DNA of 20,975 nt from Irineochytrium annulatum (taxonomy: Eukaryota; Chytridiomycota; Chytridiomycetes; Chytridiales; Chytridiaceae), in NCBI GenBank assembly GCA_027600665.1, contig JADGJL010000447.1, forward strand, positions 1-20,975, written 5' to 3'. The translations under genes were made by a program, and so were the position numbers. Below the pieces are notes generated by a model. It worked only from the letters and a program-made list of their open reading frames with translations, was not told where the DNA came from and did not search any database. Each line of letters opens with the position of its first letter. Positions within the stretch are counted from its first letter, which is position 1. Positions 8,543 through 18,972 of the stretch are shown in pieces.

Positions 8543-10091
8543 CTAAACGCGCAGTCGGAACCCCGTCGATGAGTAGGTCGAGTAATCGAACGACGGGCGA
8601 GGATCCTCCGTTTCGTCGTCGGCGTCGTGCGCACGCGCCGGTGCGGATGGTGTCAGCACTTTCTTCTTCTCTCCCGCGGACTGCAACTCCATAGGTAAGC
8701 GCTACTTCTCCAGCATAGAAAGTAAAAGCTAACCTTTGACGGGAACGTTGGGAACAAGGAGGGATCCTTTGGTGCGGGACTTTCACTGAAATAGGGGTGC
8801 TTCAGCGCCGCTTCGGCGGTAATCCGCTTTTCTGGATCGTAGCTTAATAGCTTGGACAGAAGGTCAATTCCGTTCTCCGTTAGGTACGGAAACCGCGACC
8901 GGAGGCTTTGAAATCTGCAATCTCGTTAATCGTCAAAACACTTGATGGCCTTACGGTTTCTTCGTAAAATTTACGCTTTTAGCGCTGGGTAAGTTCGAAA
9001 AGCCCGGCCAAACGGCTTCGGTAGGCGTGCCAAGTATTTTGAAGATCTTCTCTTGCAGTTAGTACTGAAGACATCAGCAAATAGAAAACCTTATCTAACT
9101 GATCAATTTCCCCTTTGCCGGGAGCCAGCGGCTCCTTGTTAACCAACTCCGCAAATATGCACCCGATGGACCACATATCGATCGCTGTTGTGTACGTTTT
9201 CGCGCCGAGAAGCAGCTCCGGAGCTCTGAGCGTAGTTATAACGGATGTCCCAACGGTAGAATGCGTACCGATACCAAAGCGTGACTACCAGCTGCGTCAT
9301 CGGCCCGGGAGGGTCGCCAAACCTCCGAGCGAGCCCAAAATCCGCCACTTTGATTTCCCCGCGGTTGTTCATCAGGAGGTTGCTGGTCTTCAGGTCGCGG
9401 TGAACAATCCAGTTCCCGTGCAGGCAATTTATCGCGCTCAGGAGCTGAATCATCAAGGTCTTAATTTCGCTCTGGAGGAACGGGCTCGGCATGACCTCCA
9501 TCAGGCCCTTCAGATCGTGCTCAACAAATTCCATGACGATAAAGATACTGAAGTACAGTCATAAGTAGCGAAGATTGTAGAAACATACCCCTTGCATGAT
9601 GACGTCGTAACGATCTCCTTCACGTTGACGATGTTCGGATGCTTCGAGAGCAGTAGCGTGTGAATTTCCCGGAGCGATGTCACAGGGAACCCGTTGACCT
9701 CCTTCTCCAGCTTGAGCTTCTTCAACGCGACAATCTCCCCCGTTTGCCGTTCCCTGGCGCGATAAACGATCCCATACGACCCTTCGTCAATCCGGTTCAG
9801 TTTCTCGTAATTGTCAACGTTCCGACAGCCGGCGAGCGGCGTGCCGTTGAATGCGTTCAAAGAAAGGACAGCGGGAACTGGTAGTTTCGTGGGACGCAAC
9901 GCGTCTTCGTCAACGGCTGCCAGGGGAGTTCCGTAGTCGGGCGTGTCGGCGTTGCTGCTGGCGGCTGCGAGGGCTTTATCATCCGATCGCTGCTTCTTCT
10001 TCCGCTTCAGCTTCACGGCGCGGCCCTCATCGTCGCTCCCCTCGGACTCCCACTTCGATCCCTTACGTTTGATGGAGGTCTCTCCATCCAT
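8543..10091 (-). CDS. CDK11: Cyclin-dependent kinase CDK11 (PITSLRE / fission-yeast Ppk23 type)
   Basis: A nuclear Ser/Thr kinase linked in the family to transcription and pre-mRNA processing. Exons: 10091-9589, 9547-9269, 9225-9090, 9046-8955, 8914-8734, 8680-8543; about 442 aa. The short Lys/Arg-rich N-terminus (1-90) contains a likely nuclear signal (KLKRKKKQR). Kinase features: glycine-loop [12 protein letters not shown] (101-112), catalytic VALKK (K124), cyclin-binding helix PVTSLRE (136-142, a variant of PITSLRE), HRDLKTSN (217-224), DFG (237-239), APE, and [10 protein letters not shown]. The C-terminus has the CDK11 hallmark [16 protein letters not shown] and ends in an acidic tail. 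The long N-terminal extension of animal CDK11 is absent, as in fungi. The intron at 9089-9047 has a textbook TACTAAC branch site. The start is the only ATG in frame; its 5' end faces the bromodomain gene 143 bp away. Confidence 0.94.
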
Positions 10092-10234
10092 TAGGTGACT
10101 GAAAAAGACACTCAAAACGTGGAGCTCGCGGCCCACGCGAGCGGCCACATCGGCCACTTTCGGAGTCTCTTCAAGCTATTGCCGGACTAAGAACGTACCG
10201 ATCGACCCAGTTTCCGCCCGTCCTCTGCCAAAAC

Positions 10235-11194
10235 ATGGAAGAAATTAAACTGGAGCTCAAGCGTCAGGAAGTCGCCTTTCTGTCAGTATCCCGGCCCGTC
10301 GTTCACGGTCTATTCATTAAAACAACAGCGGAATCGTCAAGGACATCCAGGACATCAACGCCGGGAAATGGGACGCGAAGTTTTGGGAGGCCATCCAGAA
10401 GGAGGGTTTGGCTGCCCACGGGAACGCCTCCAAAGAAGCCATCGAGAGCGGGGAGTCTGCGTCCAAAGAGGAGAGCGCGAAATTTGGCGACGAGATGGAT
10501 GCCGAGCCGACCGGCAAAGCTGAGGAGGAGGAGGTTATCATGACGGAGGCGCAGCCGGCGAAGGAGCAGGCACCGAAGACGGCGCAGTCGGCCGAGGATG
10601 AGACTGCGGGGTCGAATGAAGACGAGGCGCCCGATGAGGCTTCCACCGCGGATGGGGAAACTTCAGGTCCGAACGATGAAGCGATATGCCCTTCAATCCT
10701 GAATATTGCAGACGGCAGCGGCATCGCGGTTAAACGGAAGCCCCCAAAGACGAACGACAAGCGTCGTATATTTAAGCGGACGTGCAATATGGTTTGGAGC
10801 ACGTTCAAAGAGCATCGCTACGGGAACGTGTTCATGAAGACTTTGAAGGAGGAGAAGGCGCCGCGGTACACCGAGCTGATTAAGAAGCCAATGAACCTGT
10901 CGACCATCAAGAATAGGATTCGTGATGAGGTTCGTTTTCAAGTCTGCTTGCGATTAAGTGTTTGAAAACAGGAGATCACGACGGTGAAGGAGTTTCACCG
11001 CGATGTGCTGTTGATGTTTGCGAACGCGATTATGTACAATAGAGAAGACTCGGATATGTATGAGATGGCACAGGTATTGCGGTCAAAATTATTCGACTGC
11101 TCATAAGATGTGAAAGGCGATGAAGGGCGATTGTGAGACTGAACTAGCGGCTATGCAGAATGCAAGGAGGTTGGGGAGTGACCCATCTAGATGA
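10235..11194 (+). CDS. BRD8: BRD8/Bdc1-like bromodomain protein (NuA4 histone acetyltransferase subunit)
   Basis: Exons: 10235-10281, 10329-10929, 10972-11073, 11117-11194; about 275 aa from the ATG used. Order of parts: a short helix (MEEIKLELKRQE); a conserved-looking IVKDIQDINAGKWDAKFW stretch; an acidic low-complexity middle (about 50-150); then a C-terminal bromodomain (about 165-260) with FKEHRYGNVFMK, YTELIKKPMNLSTIK and FANAIMYNREDSDMYEMA. The bromodomain matches the BRD8/fission-yeast Bdc1 type, a NuA4/TIP60 subunit that binds acetylated histones. The MYN motif keeps the Asn that recognises acetyl-lysine. The frame stays open upstream to about 10105 and reads FPPVLCQNMEEIKLEL there, which resembles the end of the SANT-like domain of BRD8. 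The true N-terminus is probably longer and spliced, and is not resolved. Confidence 0.8.
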
Positions 11195-11468
11195 CATGCA
11201 GTGAATTTGCCGCTTCATGTGTTTTTTTTTTTGTTGCTGAGCCGGTATTCAAGAAACTGCGGTTAGCGAAGAACAATGTCGATAAAAAGAGATGAAGAAT
11301 ATGTACTAAGAAATTAAATATCAAATATTATCTAGCAGCTTTAGGTTTCAAAACTGCACCTTCACAAAGGCGAATGTAGTTTGTATTTTATAATAAATTA
11401 AATCCAACGTAACAAAAAATCTTACAACTTCGTGATGTATGTACCAGAGAGTTCGTTACGCTGACGCT
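11195..11468. other. Convergent 3' intergenic region, AT-rich
   Basis: 274 bp between the stop codons of the bromodomain gene and the Dia2-like gene. It is AT-rich, with an 11-T run at 11222-11232 and an AATAAA at 11392-11397 on the plus strand, 198 bp after the bromodomain stop. I see no gene or RNA in it. Confidence 0.5.
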
Positions 11469-13387
11469 TTAAACAAACGATGCAGATACTCGAGCTTTCG
11501 GGAGCCGTCTCCTCGCCAGTAGCACCTCATCAACCGTCAAGCGCCCACACCCATCCATATTGAGTATCTGCAAACGGCTCGAAGCAACACCCTCCGAGAC
11601 CGCCAAGATCCCCGACCCTGTCACATTCGGGCAATTCGCCACATGCAACTCCCTAAGGTACTTCGCCTTCCTCGCTAACAACTTCAACGGCTCACTCGTC
11701 AACGACTGAATCCCTGATAAATAAAGCGTCTCGATGAACTTGCAACCCTCAAACAACCCGCACAGGCCCACATCCGTCAACCTGTTGCACCCCCGCACGT
11801 CTAACTTCTTGAGCTTCGCGCACGACGACCTAAGGCTCAGCATGGACGCGTCCGTGACGTGCGGGCACTTGGACAAGTCAATCCCCTGTAGGTTCGGACA
11901 CGAGGACGCCAGCATCGCCACGCCCGCGTCGGTCAACGCGATCGACCCGCCGAGGCCGACGTATCGGAGGCTCGCGCCGCACGTCGCTACGATCTCGCCG
12001 AGTCCGGCGTCCATGCCGTTGCCCCGCGCCCGGTCGAATGCCGGCAGCGCGAGGTATCGGAGGTGCTCTAGCGCCGCGATTGATTGCAGGCAGGCGGAGG
12101 TGAGGAGGTTGCAGGCGCGAAGCTCGAGTTCCTGGAGGTTCGGGAGGCGCCTTGCGATCGCGGAAACGGCTCGGTTGTCAATCAACGCGCACTCGGCCAG
12201 CGCTAGCGACGTCATGCTCTTAACGGGCTGAGCGGCGGCGTCGGCCTCGAACGCCTCGGCCGTCAGCTCGCAGTTCCTCGCCGTCAGGGATCGGAGCTTC
12301 GTCGCGGGACCTAGGACGGCCTGAACGCCGTGATCCCTGAGCCTCGTGCTGTCCATCCTCAGGACCGCGAGATCCTTTAAACCAGTAAGAGCCGCCGTGA
12401 TGATATGCTGCTGCACCCTGCCATTCGACGTCAGCGCCAACTCGACAATCCTCGGCGCCAGCTTCGGCAGCTGTCGCACAGCGGCGTCCGTTATATTGCT
12501 GCAGCCATCCAACCTGAGGTTTCTGACGTTGCTGCCGCCGTTTCTTAGGGCCGTCAGGAGCCCGCGGTCCGTGATGATAGTGGCCTGGCGGGTGAAGTCC
12601 AAATTGCGCCAGAGCTCGGACGCGCCCCGGAGGACTGTGGCAAAGCGGCGGTTGACGGCGGAGAGGTGGAAGAGCTGGGGGACCTTTAGATAGGAGAGGA
12701 CGCTGCCGAGGAGCTCGTTCGGAAGGTCGGCAATGGTGGTTTGGACAACAAGGGGTTGTAATACCGGCTCGGGTGGTCGTTGCGGGTCAGTCGCGGAGGC
12801 AGGCTGCGTGGGCTCCGGTATAAGGGTCTCCTTTCGTCGTTTCGCATTGGTCGGTAACCCCAGATCCTTTGAGAGCTCGTTGAAGTACTTCTCAACGACC
12901 TGTTGGGCAACCTTTGTTATTTCGACTTTGTGCGCGGGAGTTGCGAGTTATCTACATGATACTCCGGGTCTCCCTTCGCGACCTTCTTGTGCGCGAGTTT
13001 GTAAACCTTCAGAGCCGCCTCCTGGATATTTCTAGCCCGAAACACCTTCCCGGCCCTCAGGTATCCCTGCAATAATGAATGTCGCGTCAGAACGGGCTGC
13101 ACAAAGAACGGTCAACGTGTGAACGGACCCTGGCAGACTCCGGCTTGAGCTTCACCATCTTCTGTGCATCGGCGAGAGCTTCGTCGAACTTGCGCATTTT
13201 GAACAGTATGTGAGACCGAAGCTCAAGCACGTCCATGTTTGCAGGATCCAACTTGACCGCCTCAAGGCACAAGTCAGACAGGAGACCGGGTCTCTCGTCA
13301 TACCTTCGAGCACAGAGTGAGGGCCGAGTCAAGGCTGCCATGGCTGAAAGCCAGCTGGGCGGACGACACCAGGGACGCCGCGTTCAT
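11469..13387 (-). CDS. DIA2: TPR, F-box and leucine-rich repeat protein (Dia2/Pof3-like SCF subunit)
   Basis: Exons: 13387-13304, 13260-13129, 13066-12956, 12911-11469; about 589 aa. Residues 1-110 form TPR helices (SSAQLAFSHGSLDSALTLCS, AVKLDPANMDVLELRSHILF, GYLRAGKVFRARNIQEAALK). A linker follows, then an F-box at about 169-213 (IADLPNELLGSVLSYLKVPQ, ending in LWRNLDF). About 12 Amn1-type leucine-rich repeats fill 215-589 (for example CSNITDAAV, CPHVTDASM, CNRLTDVGL, CPNVTGSGI). This TPR, F-box, LRR order is that of budding-yeast Dia2 and fission-yeast Pof3. In those yeasts the SCF complex is tethered to the replisome and ubiquitinates the CMG helicase at termination. The same role here is inference from architecture. 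Its ATG is 59 bp from that of the divergent prenyltransferase gene. Confidence 0.87.
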
Positions 13388-13446
13388 TGCCGAAGTGTCC
13401 GGACTAAGGCGGCTTGAGCAACCATCGCTGAGTCAACGATCACACG
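13388..13446. promoter_or_regulatory. 59-bp divergent promoter with a Gcn4/AP-1 type site
   Basis: The whole space between the start codons of the Dia2-like gene (minus) and the geranylgeranyltransferase beta gene (plus) is 59 bp. It contains a perfect TGAGTCA at 13429-13435, the core bZIP (Gcn4/AP-1) site. Both leaders and the core promoters must fit here or overlap coding sequence. Binding is inferred from the motif only. Confidence 0.45.
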
Positions 13447-14859
13447 ATGGAATGGGATATCCGCGACAAGGACGCGAAATACTTCAAGAGAGCACTCAAT
13501 GCCATACCCCACTACCTGTCGGACTTCGATACTAATCGGTACGGCCGTCCGCGAAAAGCATCGCTGACAGCATTGGAAGAATGACTTTGGCCTTCTTCGG
13601 TCTGAACGGCCTCGATCTGACAAATACGCTCGACGGCCAGGTCTTACAGGCGGACAAGGACGCCTGGATCGAGTGGATATACGCGCAGCAAGTACACCCA
13701 GATGCCAATAATCCAGGTTTGCTAGTCTTCCAAAGACTGTGGAAGTGACTCTGGCAAAGAGGAAAGCGCCCCGCTATGCGGCTTTAGAGGATCTCCCTGG
13801 ATTGGGCGAAAACATGACCCACATCAGGTTTGTGCGCCCTCACCACGCGTTGCTGATGCCCGCGTCTAGACAAATACTCCACTTATGCCGCACGACGGCG
13901 CCACCGTCGCGCAAACCTATACGGCGCTGGGCTCTCTGCTCATATTGGGGGACAACCTCAGCAGGGTGAACAGGGATGCCATCGTGAAGGCGCTGCCCTA
14001 CTTGCAGTGCCCCAGCGGAGCGTATGGCGTTGCTCGGAATGCTGCAAACCCTGGTAACCCGCTATCAGGTTTTCGTCCAACTACGGGTCGACGGAGCAGG
14101 ACATGAGGATGCTGTACGCCGCTTGCTCGATATCTTATATTCTCAACGACTGGAGGGGCGTTGACAAGGAACTGGCGGTTGATTACATACTAAAGAGTCA
14201 AGTAAGGTTGTCTTCGAAGATTGCTGTTGATTGAAGGCAGAGCTATGATAATGGTTTCGGTGAAAGTCCTGGCTGCGAAGCTCACGGTTCGTATTTTACC
14301 AGCGAAACGATTTTAATTTTCATAGGTGGCTACACGTATTGCGCCGTTGCCTCTCTGTTCTTGATGGGCAAAATGGAGGCGTTGAAATGGAAGCGGGATG
14401 GCCTCATTCTGTGGCTGCTGAATCGTCAGGACGGCGGCTTTGCTGGTCGCGTGGGAAAGCCAGCGGACACGTGCTACTCGTTTTGGGTCGGGGCGGCTTT
14501 AGAGGTGCTTGCATATGTTACTCTATTAGACTAAATTGGAATGCTACAGCTACTTGATGCCTACCATTATGTGGACAAGAATGCAAATTGTGATTTTTTG
14601 GCGACGACCGCGTCTGTTGCCGGTGGGTTTAGTAAGTTTGCGGGCGGTCATCCAGGTATGCTTCAACGCGCGCCATTCGATGTTCGCATTAACTCGAATA
14701 ACAGACCCACTCCATTCCTACATGGGGTTTGCTGGCCTATGCATTGGGAAGCATCTCAAAAGCGGAGGAATTCGCGCGGATTTAAATATATCAACGCGCG
14801 CAATGGAGCAATTGAAGAAGAGCGTCTTTTGGGGGAATGCGATGACTGTGGCGAACTAG
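13447..14859 (+). CDS. CDC43: Geranylgeranyltransferase type I beta subunit
   Basis: The catalytic subunit that adds geranylgeranyl to C-terminal CaaX proteins such as Rho GTPases. Exons: 13447-13538, 13580-13716, 13760-13827, 13870-14021, 14069-14201, 14241-14286, 14326-14504, 14550-14655, 14705-14859; about 355 aa (human 377). The zinc ligands are D256 and C258 (PADTCYSFW) and H308 (DPLHSYMGF). The diphosphate-binding residues of the family are also present: H209 (CEAHGG), R250, K253 and Y259. Other family text: RMTLAFFGLNGLDL, WIEWIYAQQV, CGFRGSP, TYTALGSLLILGDNLSRVNR and QDGGFAGR. The family's DxxHxAxTY segment reads DGATVAQTY, so one His is replaced. Eight introns of 39-49 nt. The type I call rather than farnesyltransferase rests on overall match to PGGT1B. 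Confidence 0.93.
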
Positions 14860-14951
14860 CTATTGTCAAGCAACACATGCCTAATAATAGAATCGGCCGT
14901 GTTGCTGAATTCCCTTTGCCCCACCCAGCCCGCCGAGGCTTCCTCGTCACC

Positions 14952-17900
14952 ATGGACTCACCCCACGACAGAGAGAACGGGGACTACCCAGGTAAGGACT
15001 GCGGGAACCGTCCGAATGCCTTCTCCTCGCTGACGTGCTCAAGATCCTCACCCAGCGCATCTGGCAGCGCCACAAGGCTCGCAGTCTATGGGCCGGAAGA
15101 AGAGCCTGGTACGCCCCGAACGGAGCCGAAGCCACGATCCGCATCCAATGTCGAACCTCTCCCTCCGCCGCAGAGTGCTTGCCGTCCACGACAGCCGGCA
15201 CGACTCGCTCCGTCGTTCCCTTTCCATCAAGCGTGACGCCGAGCGCGAGGGCCCCAAGATGACGTGCTGGGTCATCCTCTCGCGCATCCTGACGTTCTTC
15301 CTTCCGTCATTCCTACTGACGAGGATGGGGAAGCGGGACGCAAACACGCAGCAGGCCTTCCGGGAGAAGATTGCGCTTTGCATGATCATCTTCTTTCTCA
15401 TGTGCACGGTCGGCTTCCTCACGTTCGGGTTTACGGTCGTGCTCTGCCCGAATCAGCGGTCGACGTCGTCGTACGGGGCTTTGGGGACGTTCGGCGGGCC
15501 GGTATTCGCTGTTCACGGGCGCGTGTACAACCTGACGATGGGTGGCGATGGGAAGCCGGTGAACCCGCACGCGAAGATTGCGGGCATGCCGAAGTACGCG
15601 TCGACGAATTGGCCGGTGGCGGACAAAGCCTTGGCGAATCTATATATGTTGGATGTGTCGGCCATGTTTCCACCGGTCCCCGGATCATCGAATTGCAACG
15701 TCATGCCCACCTTCCCGGTGTTTCCGTGCACTGTTTCGTCGCCTAACGGCGGTACTATTTGGCCTGTAAAGTAAGGGGGTTATGCAAGCTTATGACTAAC
15801 TTCTGCGACAGTGGTTCTTCTTTTAACGGATGTCACAACCAATACGTGACCGATTTTTCTCAGTCTTTCAGCCTGGTTTCGGAGCTCACTATGACGTGGT
15901 CCGATATCACCAACGGCACTGTGTCGTACATCGTTTACAACGGCAAAGTCCTAAACCTCTCTCCCCTTCTGGCTTTACCGCAGGAGAAACGGCTGTCCTA
16001 CTTTGGTGCGTAGGGTTATATGGCGTCATCAAAGGTCTTACAACTATGAAGGTCAAGACGTGTTAGATTTGGCTATTCCGAATATCGGCCGAGATGTCAC
16101 CCTTCAGTTTGCAGCCGCTGGTTTACAGAGAGAAGCTGAGTGTCTGGTTGAGTTGTTCCGCTTCGCGACGGTGGATTTCTCGTCTGATGGATGTCTGGGT
16201 GCTCAAGTCGTTCTTATTACGTCCTTCGCAATCATTGGCGTAGTTGTCGCGGCGAGGTTCTTTCTGGCGCTATACTTCTCGTACGCCATTGGTTGGCGGC
16301 TGGGGAACAGCAAGGCGTATGCCAAAGCGATGGAGGACCTGCGTCGTCGTCGCGCCGAGCAGTCCGAGGCGAGGAGGAGGCCCGACGGGAGCGGGATGGC
16401 AAACGTCGTCGACATACCGTTGGACGCCGTGGCGAGGGGCGGCGCGAAAGCGCGCCAAGGGGATCCGCGGTTCTCCGTCAACCCGCGAGCTAGCGTCATA
16501 AAGGATCCTAGCAACCGGGCGGACAATTGGAGTTACAACTTTGGATTTATGGACATGGAGGCGCCGCAGGTGGACGCGGAGACGGAGAAGTTGTTGAATG
16601 ACCCGACGCTGATGCACACCCTGGTGATGGTCCCCTGTTACTCCGAAGGCTACGAATCCCTGGAAGCCACGTTAACTTCCGTTGCACGCTCGTACTACCC
16701 GTCCACGCACAAATGTCTCTTCGTGATCGCGGACGGCATCGTCAAAGGCAGTGAAAATTCGCGCACGACTCCCGAGATTCTAATTGACATGATCGAAGTC
16801 GATGAACGGTTCCGGAAGGACGATCCGAGGTGGGGTGGTGAGCCAGAGGCCTTTAGCTACGTTGCTATCGCGGACGGGAACAAGCGGAAAAACTACGCAC
16901 GGGTCTACGCTGGATGGTACCGGTACGATCCCGCGACGGACGAGGCGTCGAAGAAGAAGAAGGATAGAGCGTCTGCCGCGCCGGAAGAAACTCGAGAGGA
17001 AGGAGGTGCTCAGATGCGGACCCTCCGCGAACGTAAAGAGGGTCGCGTGCCGATGTTGTTGATCGTTAAAGTCGGGAACGAGGAGGAGCGCGAGAGTGGC
17101 AAGGAGAAGAAGCCCGGGAATCGCGGGAAACGGGACTCCCAAGTGATTTTAATGAATTTCCTGTCCAAAGTTATGTTCGACGACAGAATGACGGAGCTTG
17201 AGTTCGACATCTTCTTCAAATTGTTCACCATCACGGGCATCAATCCGGAGCGGTACGAGGGCGTGCTGATGGTCGATGCTGACACGCGCATCTACCCCGA
17301 CTCGTTAACGCATATGGTTGCTTGCCTGCTTCGCGATCATCGTGTCATGGGACTGTGTGGAGAGACGAAGATCTTGAATAAGTGGGAGAGCTGGGTGACT
17401 ATGATCCAAGTGTTCGAGTACTTCGTCTCGCATCATCTGGCGAAAGCATTTGAGTCGGTCTTTGGCGGTGTGACCTGTTTGCCCGGATGCTTCTCTATGT
17501 ACCGTGTCAAGACGCCGAAGGGCCCGAACGGGTACTGGGTACCGATCCTGGCGAACCCGGATATCGTCGAAGAATACTCCGAGAACATTGTCGACACGCT
17601 GCATAAGAAGAACCTACTGCTCCTTGGAGAAGACCGTTTCCTGTCGACGATGATGTTACGAAACTTTCCTAAGCGGCGCATGGTGTTTGTTCCTCCGGCG
17701 ATATGCAAGACTGTGGTTCCGAACACGTTCAAAGTGCTCCTCTCGCAGCGTCGGCGGTGGATTAATTCGACAATTCATAACTTGATGGAGTTGGTTCTCG
17801 TGAAGGACTTGTGCGGTACATTCTGTATTTCTATGCAGGTAAGGGATCGACGAAGTTAATTTCATTCTAATGTTCTCCGTTAGTTTGTCATCTTCATGGA

Positions 17901-18711
17901 ACTCGTCGGGACTGTCGTTTTACCTGCTGCTATCACATTTACGCTAATTCTTTGTGGTCTCGCCCTCGGCAACGCGATCCACCCCGGGTTGACAGGTGTT
18001 GATTACAGTTTACCTCTATACCTGCTAGCTGGCATTCTCGGTCTCCCCGCTGTTCTCATCCTTCTGACGGCAAACAAAGTGATTTACGTGTTCTGGATGA
18101 TCATCTACTTGTTCTCGCTACCGATCTGGAACTTCGTCCTACCGCTCTATGCCTTCTGGCACTTTGACGACTTCTCGTGGGGCGAAACGCGCAAGGTTAT
18201 AGGAGAGGTGAAGGGCCATGACCACTCGACCGCCGACGGAGAATTCGATAGTACGGGAATTTCTATGAAGCGTTGGCGCGAGTGGGTGAAGGTTCGAAAG
18301 GACGAGGCAAACGCGAGCGAGATGGAGAGAAGCCGCGGTTACTCGCGCTTTCCGGAGCAGAACGGCCGGATGAGTATGAGCTCGTCGACGCTTCAAGGGA
18401 GCTCCCAATCGTTGAACTTCGGACGGATCCCGCAATACCTGGTTAACACGCCTTCATTCTCCGCCGTCGGCAGCACCATACCTATTATGCCTCCCGGAGT
18501 TCAACCACCACCGAATCTTGTTGCTCCTCCGCCGGGGATGATGCCGCCGCAAGTGGGAATGTACGGGAGGCCGCCCGCCAACTATTTAATGTATCCTCAG
18601 TTTAATATGTCGTCGCCGGGGCCCTCCGCTCGCCATGTGAATCCATATCATACGGACTCTGAGAACGACTTTGTTCCGGGAGGCTCGACGCTGCCCGGAG
18701 CGGACAAGTAG
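14952..18711 (+). CDS. CHS3: Chitin synthase, division 2, class IV (Chs3-like)
   Basis: A plasma-membrane enzyme that polymerises UDP-GlcNAc into chitin. Exons: 14952-14991, 15056-15770, 15812-16005, 16052-17838, 17884-18711; about 1187 aa, close to yeast Chs3. Membrane segments: about 82-102 and 120-143 at the N-terminus, one at about 367-393, and a C-terminal cluster from residue 913 ([19 protein letters not shown] onward). The segment between the second and third membrane spans includes VHGRVYNLT, like the cytochrome-b5-like fold of this division. Catalytic motifs: [20 protein letters not shown] (724-728), [16 protein letters not shown] (842-847) and QRRRW (882-886). A Lys/Arg/Glu-rich stretch (about 610-680) sits inside the cytosolic domain. 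The tail is Pro/Met/Gly-rich. There is no myosin motor domain, which excludes classes V and VII. The start at 14952 is in frame across a good GTAAGG donor; 92 bp separate it from the previous stop. Confidence 0.94.
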
Positions 18712-18776
18712 CCACTTTAGTCATTCATTAATTGTTGCATATATTTTTATTCTTGCCTTCACTTACCGGACACATT

Positions 18777-18859
18777 TGCATGAACTTTCGAATAAAGTGA
18801 ACAGTAATTTATCGGACTTAACTGCATGGACGTTCAAATAAAGCACAATAACTTATCAA
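18777..18859 (+). repeat. Imperfect 46-bp duplication carrying two AATAAA signals
   Basis: Two copies of a roughly 40-bp unit start at 18777 and 18823 (TGCATGAACTTTCGAATAAAG and a copy with three changes in its first 21 bases). Each holds an AATAAA, at 18791-18796 and 18837-18842, exactly 46 bp apart, downstream of the chitin synthase stop. The unit probably gives two alternative poly(A) sites. The rest of the 18712-18972 gap is AT-rich. It also holds a minus-strand AATAAA complement (about 18745-18750) that could serve the converging SUN-family gene. Confidence 0.6.
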
Positions 18860-18972
18860 ATTGCACGTTGAAAATGTGGCGATCGCCAATTATGTAGATT
18901 TGCATTGGTTGCAAAAATGTGATATTATAATAAAACAGCAAGATTTTCATCGCTTGGTAATAGGTCCGGCTC

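Noticed and set aside
9510..10157. Longer CDK11 N-terminus starting at 10157
   Set aside because: It would need a GTG start. The first ATG in frame is at 10091-10089, and the extra residues show no similarity to CDK11.
11222..11232. Run of 11 T as a possible terminator or retroposon tail
   Set aside because: Simple homopolymer in a 3' gap, without target-site duplication or element body.
12686..12910. Arg/Ser/Pro-rich minus-strand frame inside the Dia2-like gene
   Set aside because: It is a shifted frame of exon 4. The correct frame gives the linker and F-box and joins the LRR part without a stop.
13717..13735. 19-nt intron in the CDC43 homologue (GTTTGC to CCAAAG)
   Set aside because: A 43-nt intron ending at 13759 keeps the same frame, has normal length and joins better to the CGFRGS motif.
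16006..16034. 25-29-nt intron in the chitin synthase near 16006-16034
   Set aside because: A 46-nt intron (16006-16051) fits the frame and the usual length and gives YFGGQDVLDL.
18877..18888. 12-bp palindrome TGGCGATCGCCA in the chitin synthase / SUN gap
   Set aside because: Single short palindrome with no stem-loop spacer or repeat family; likely chance.
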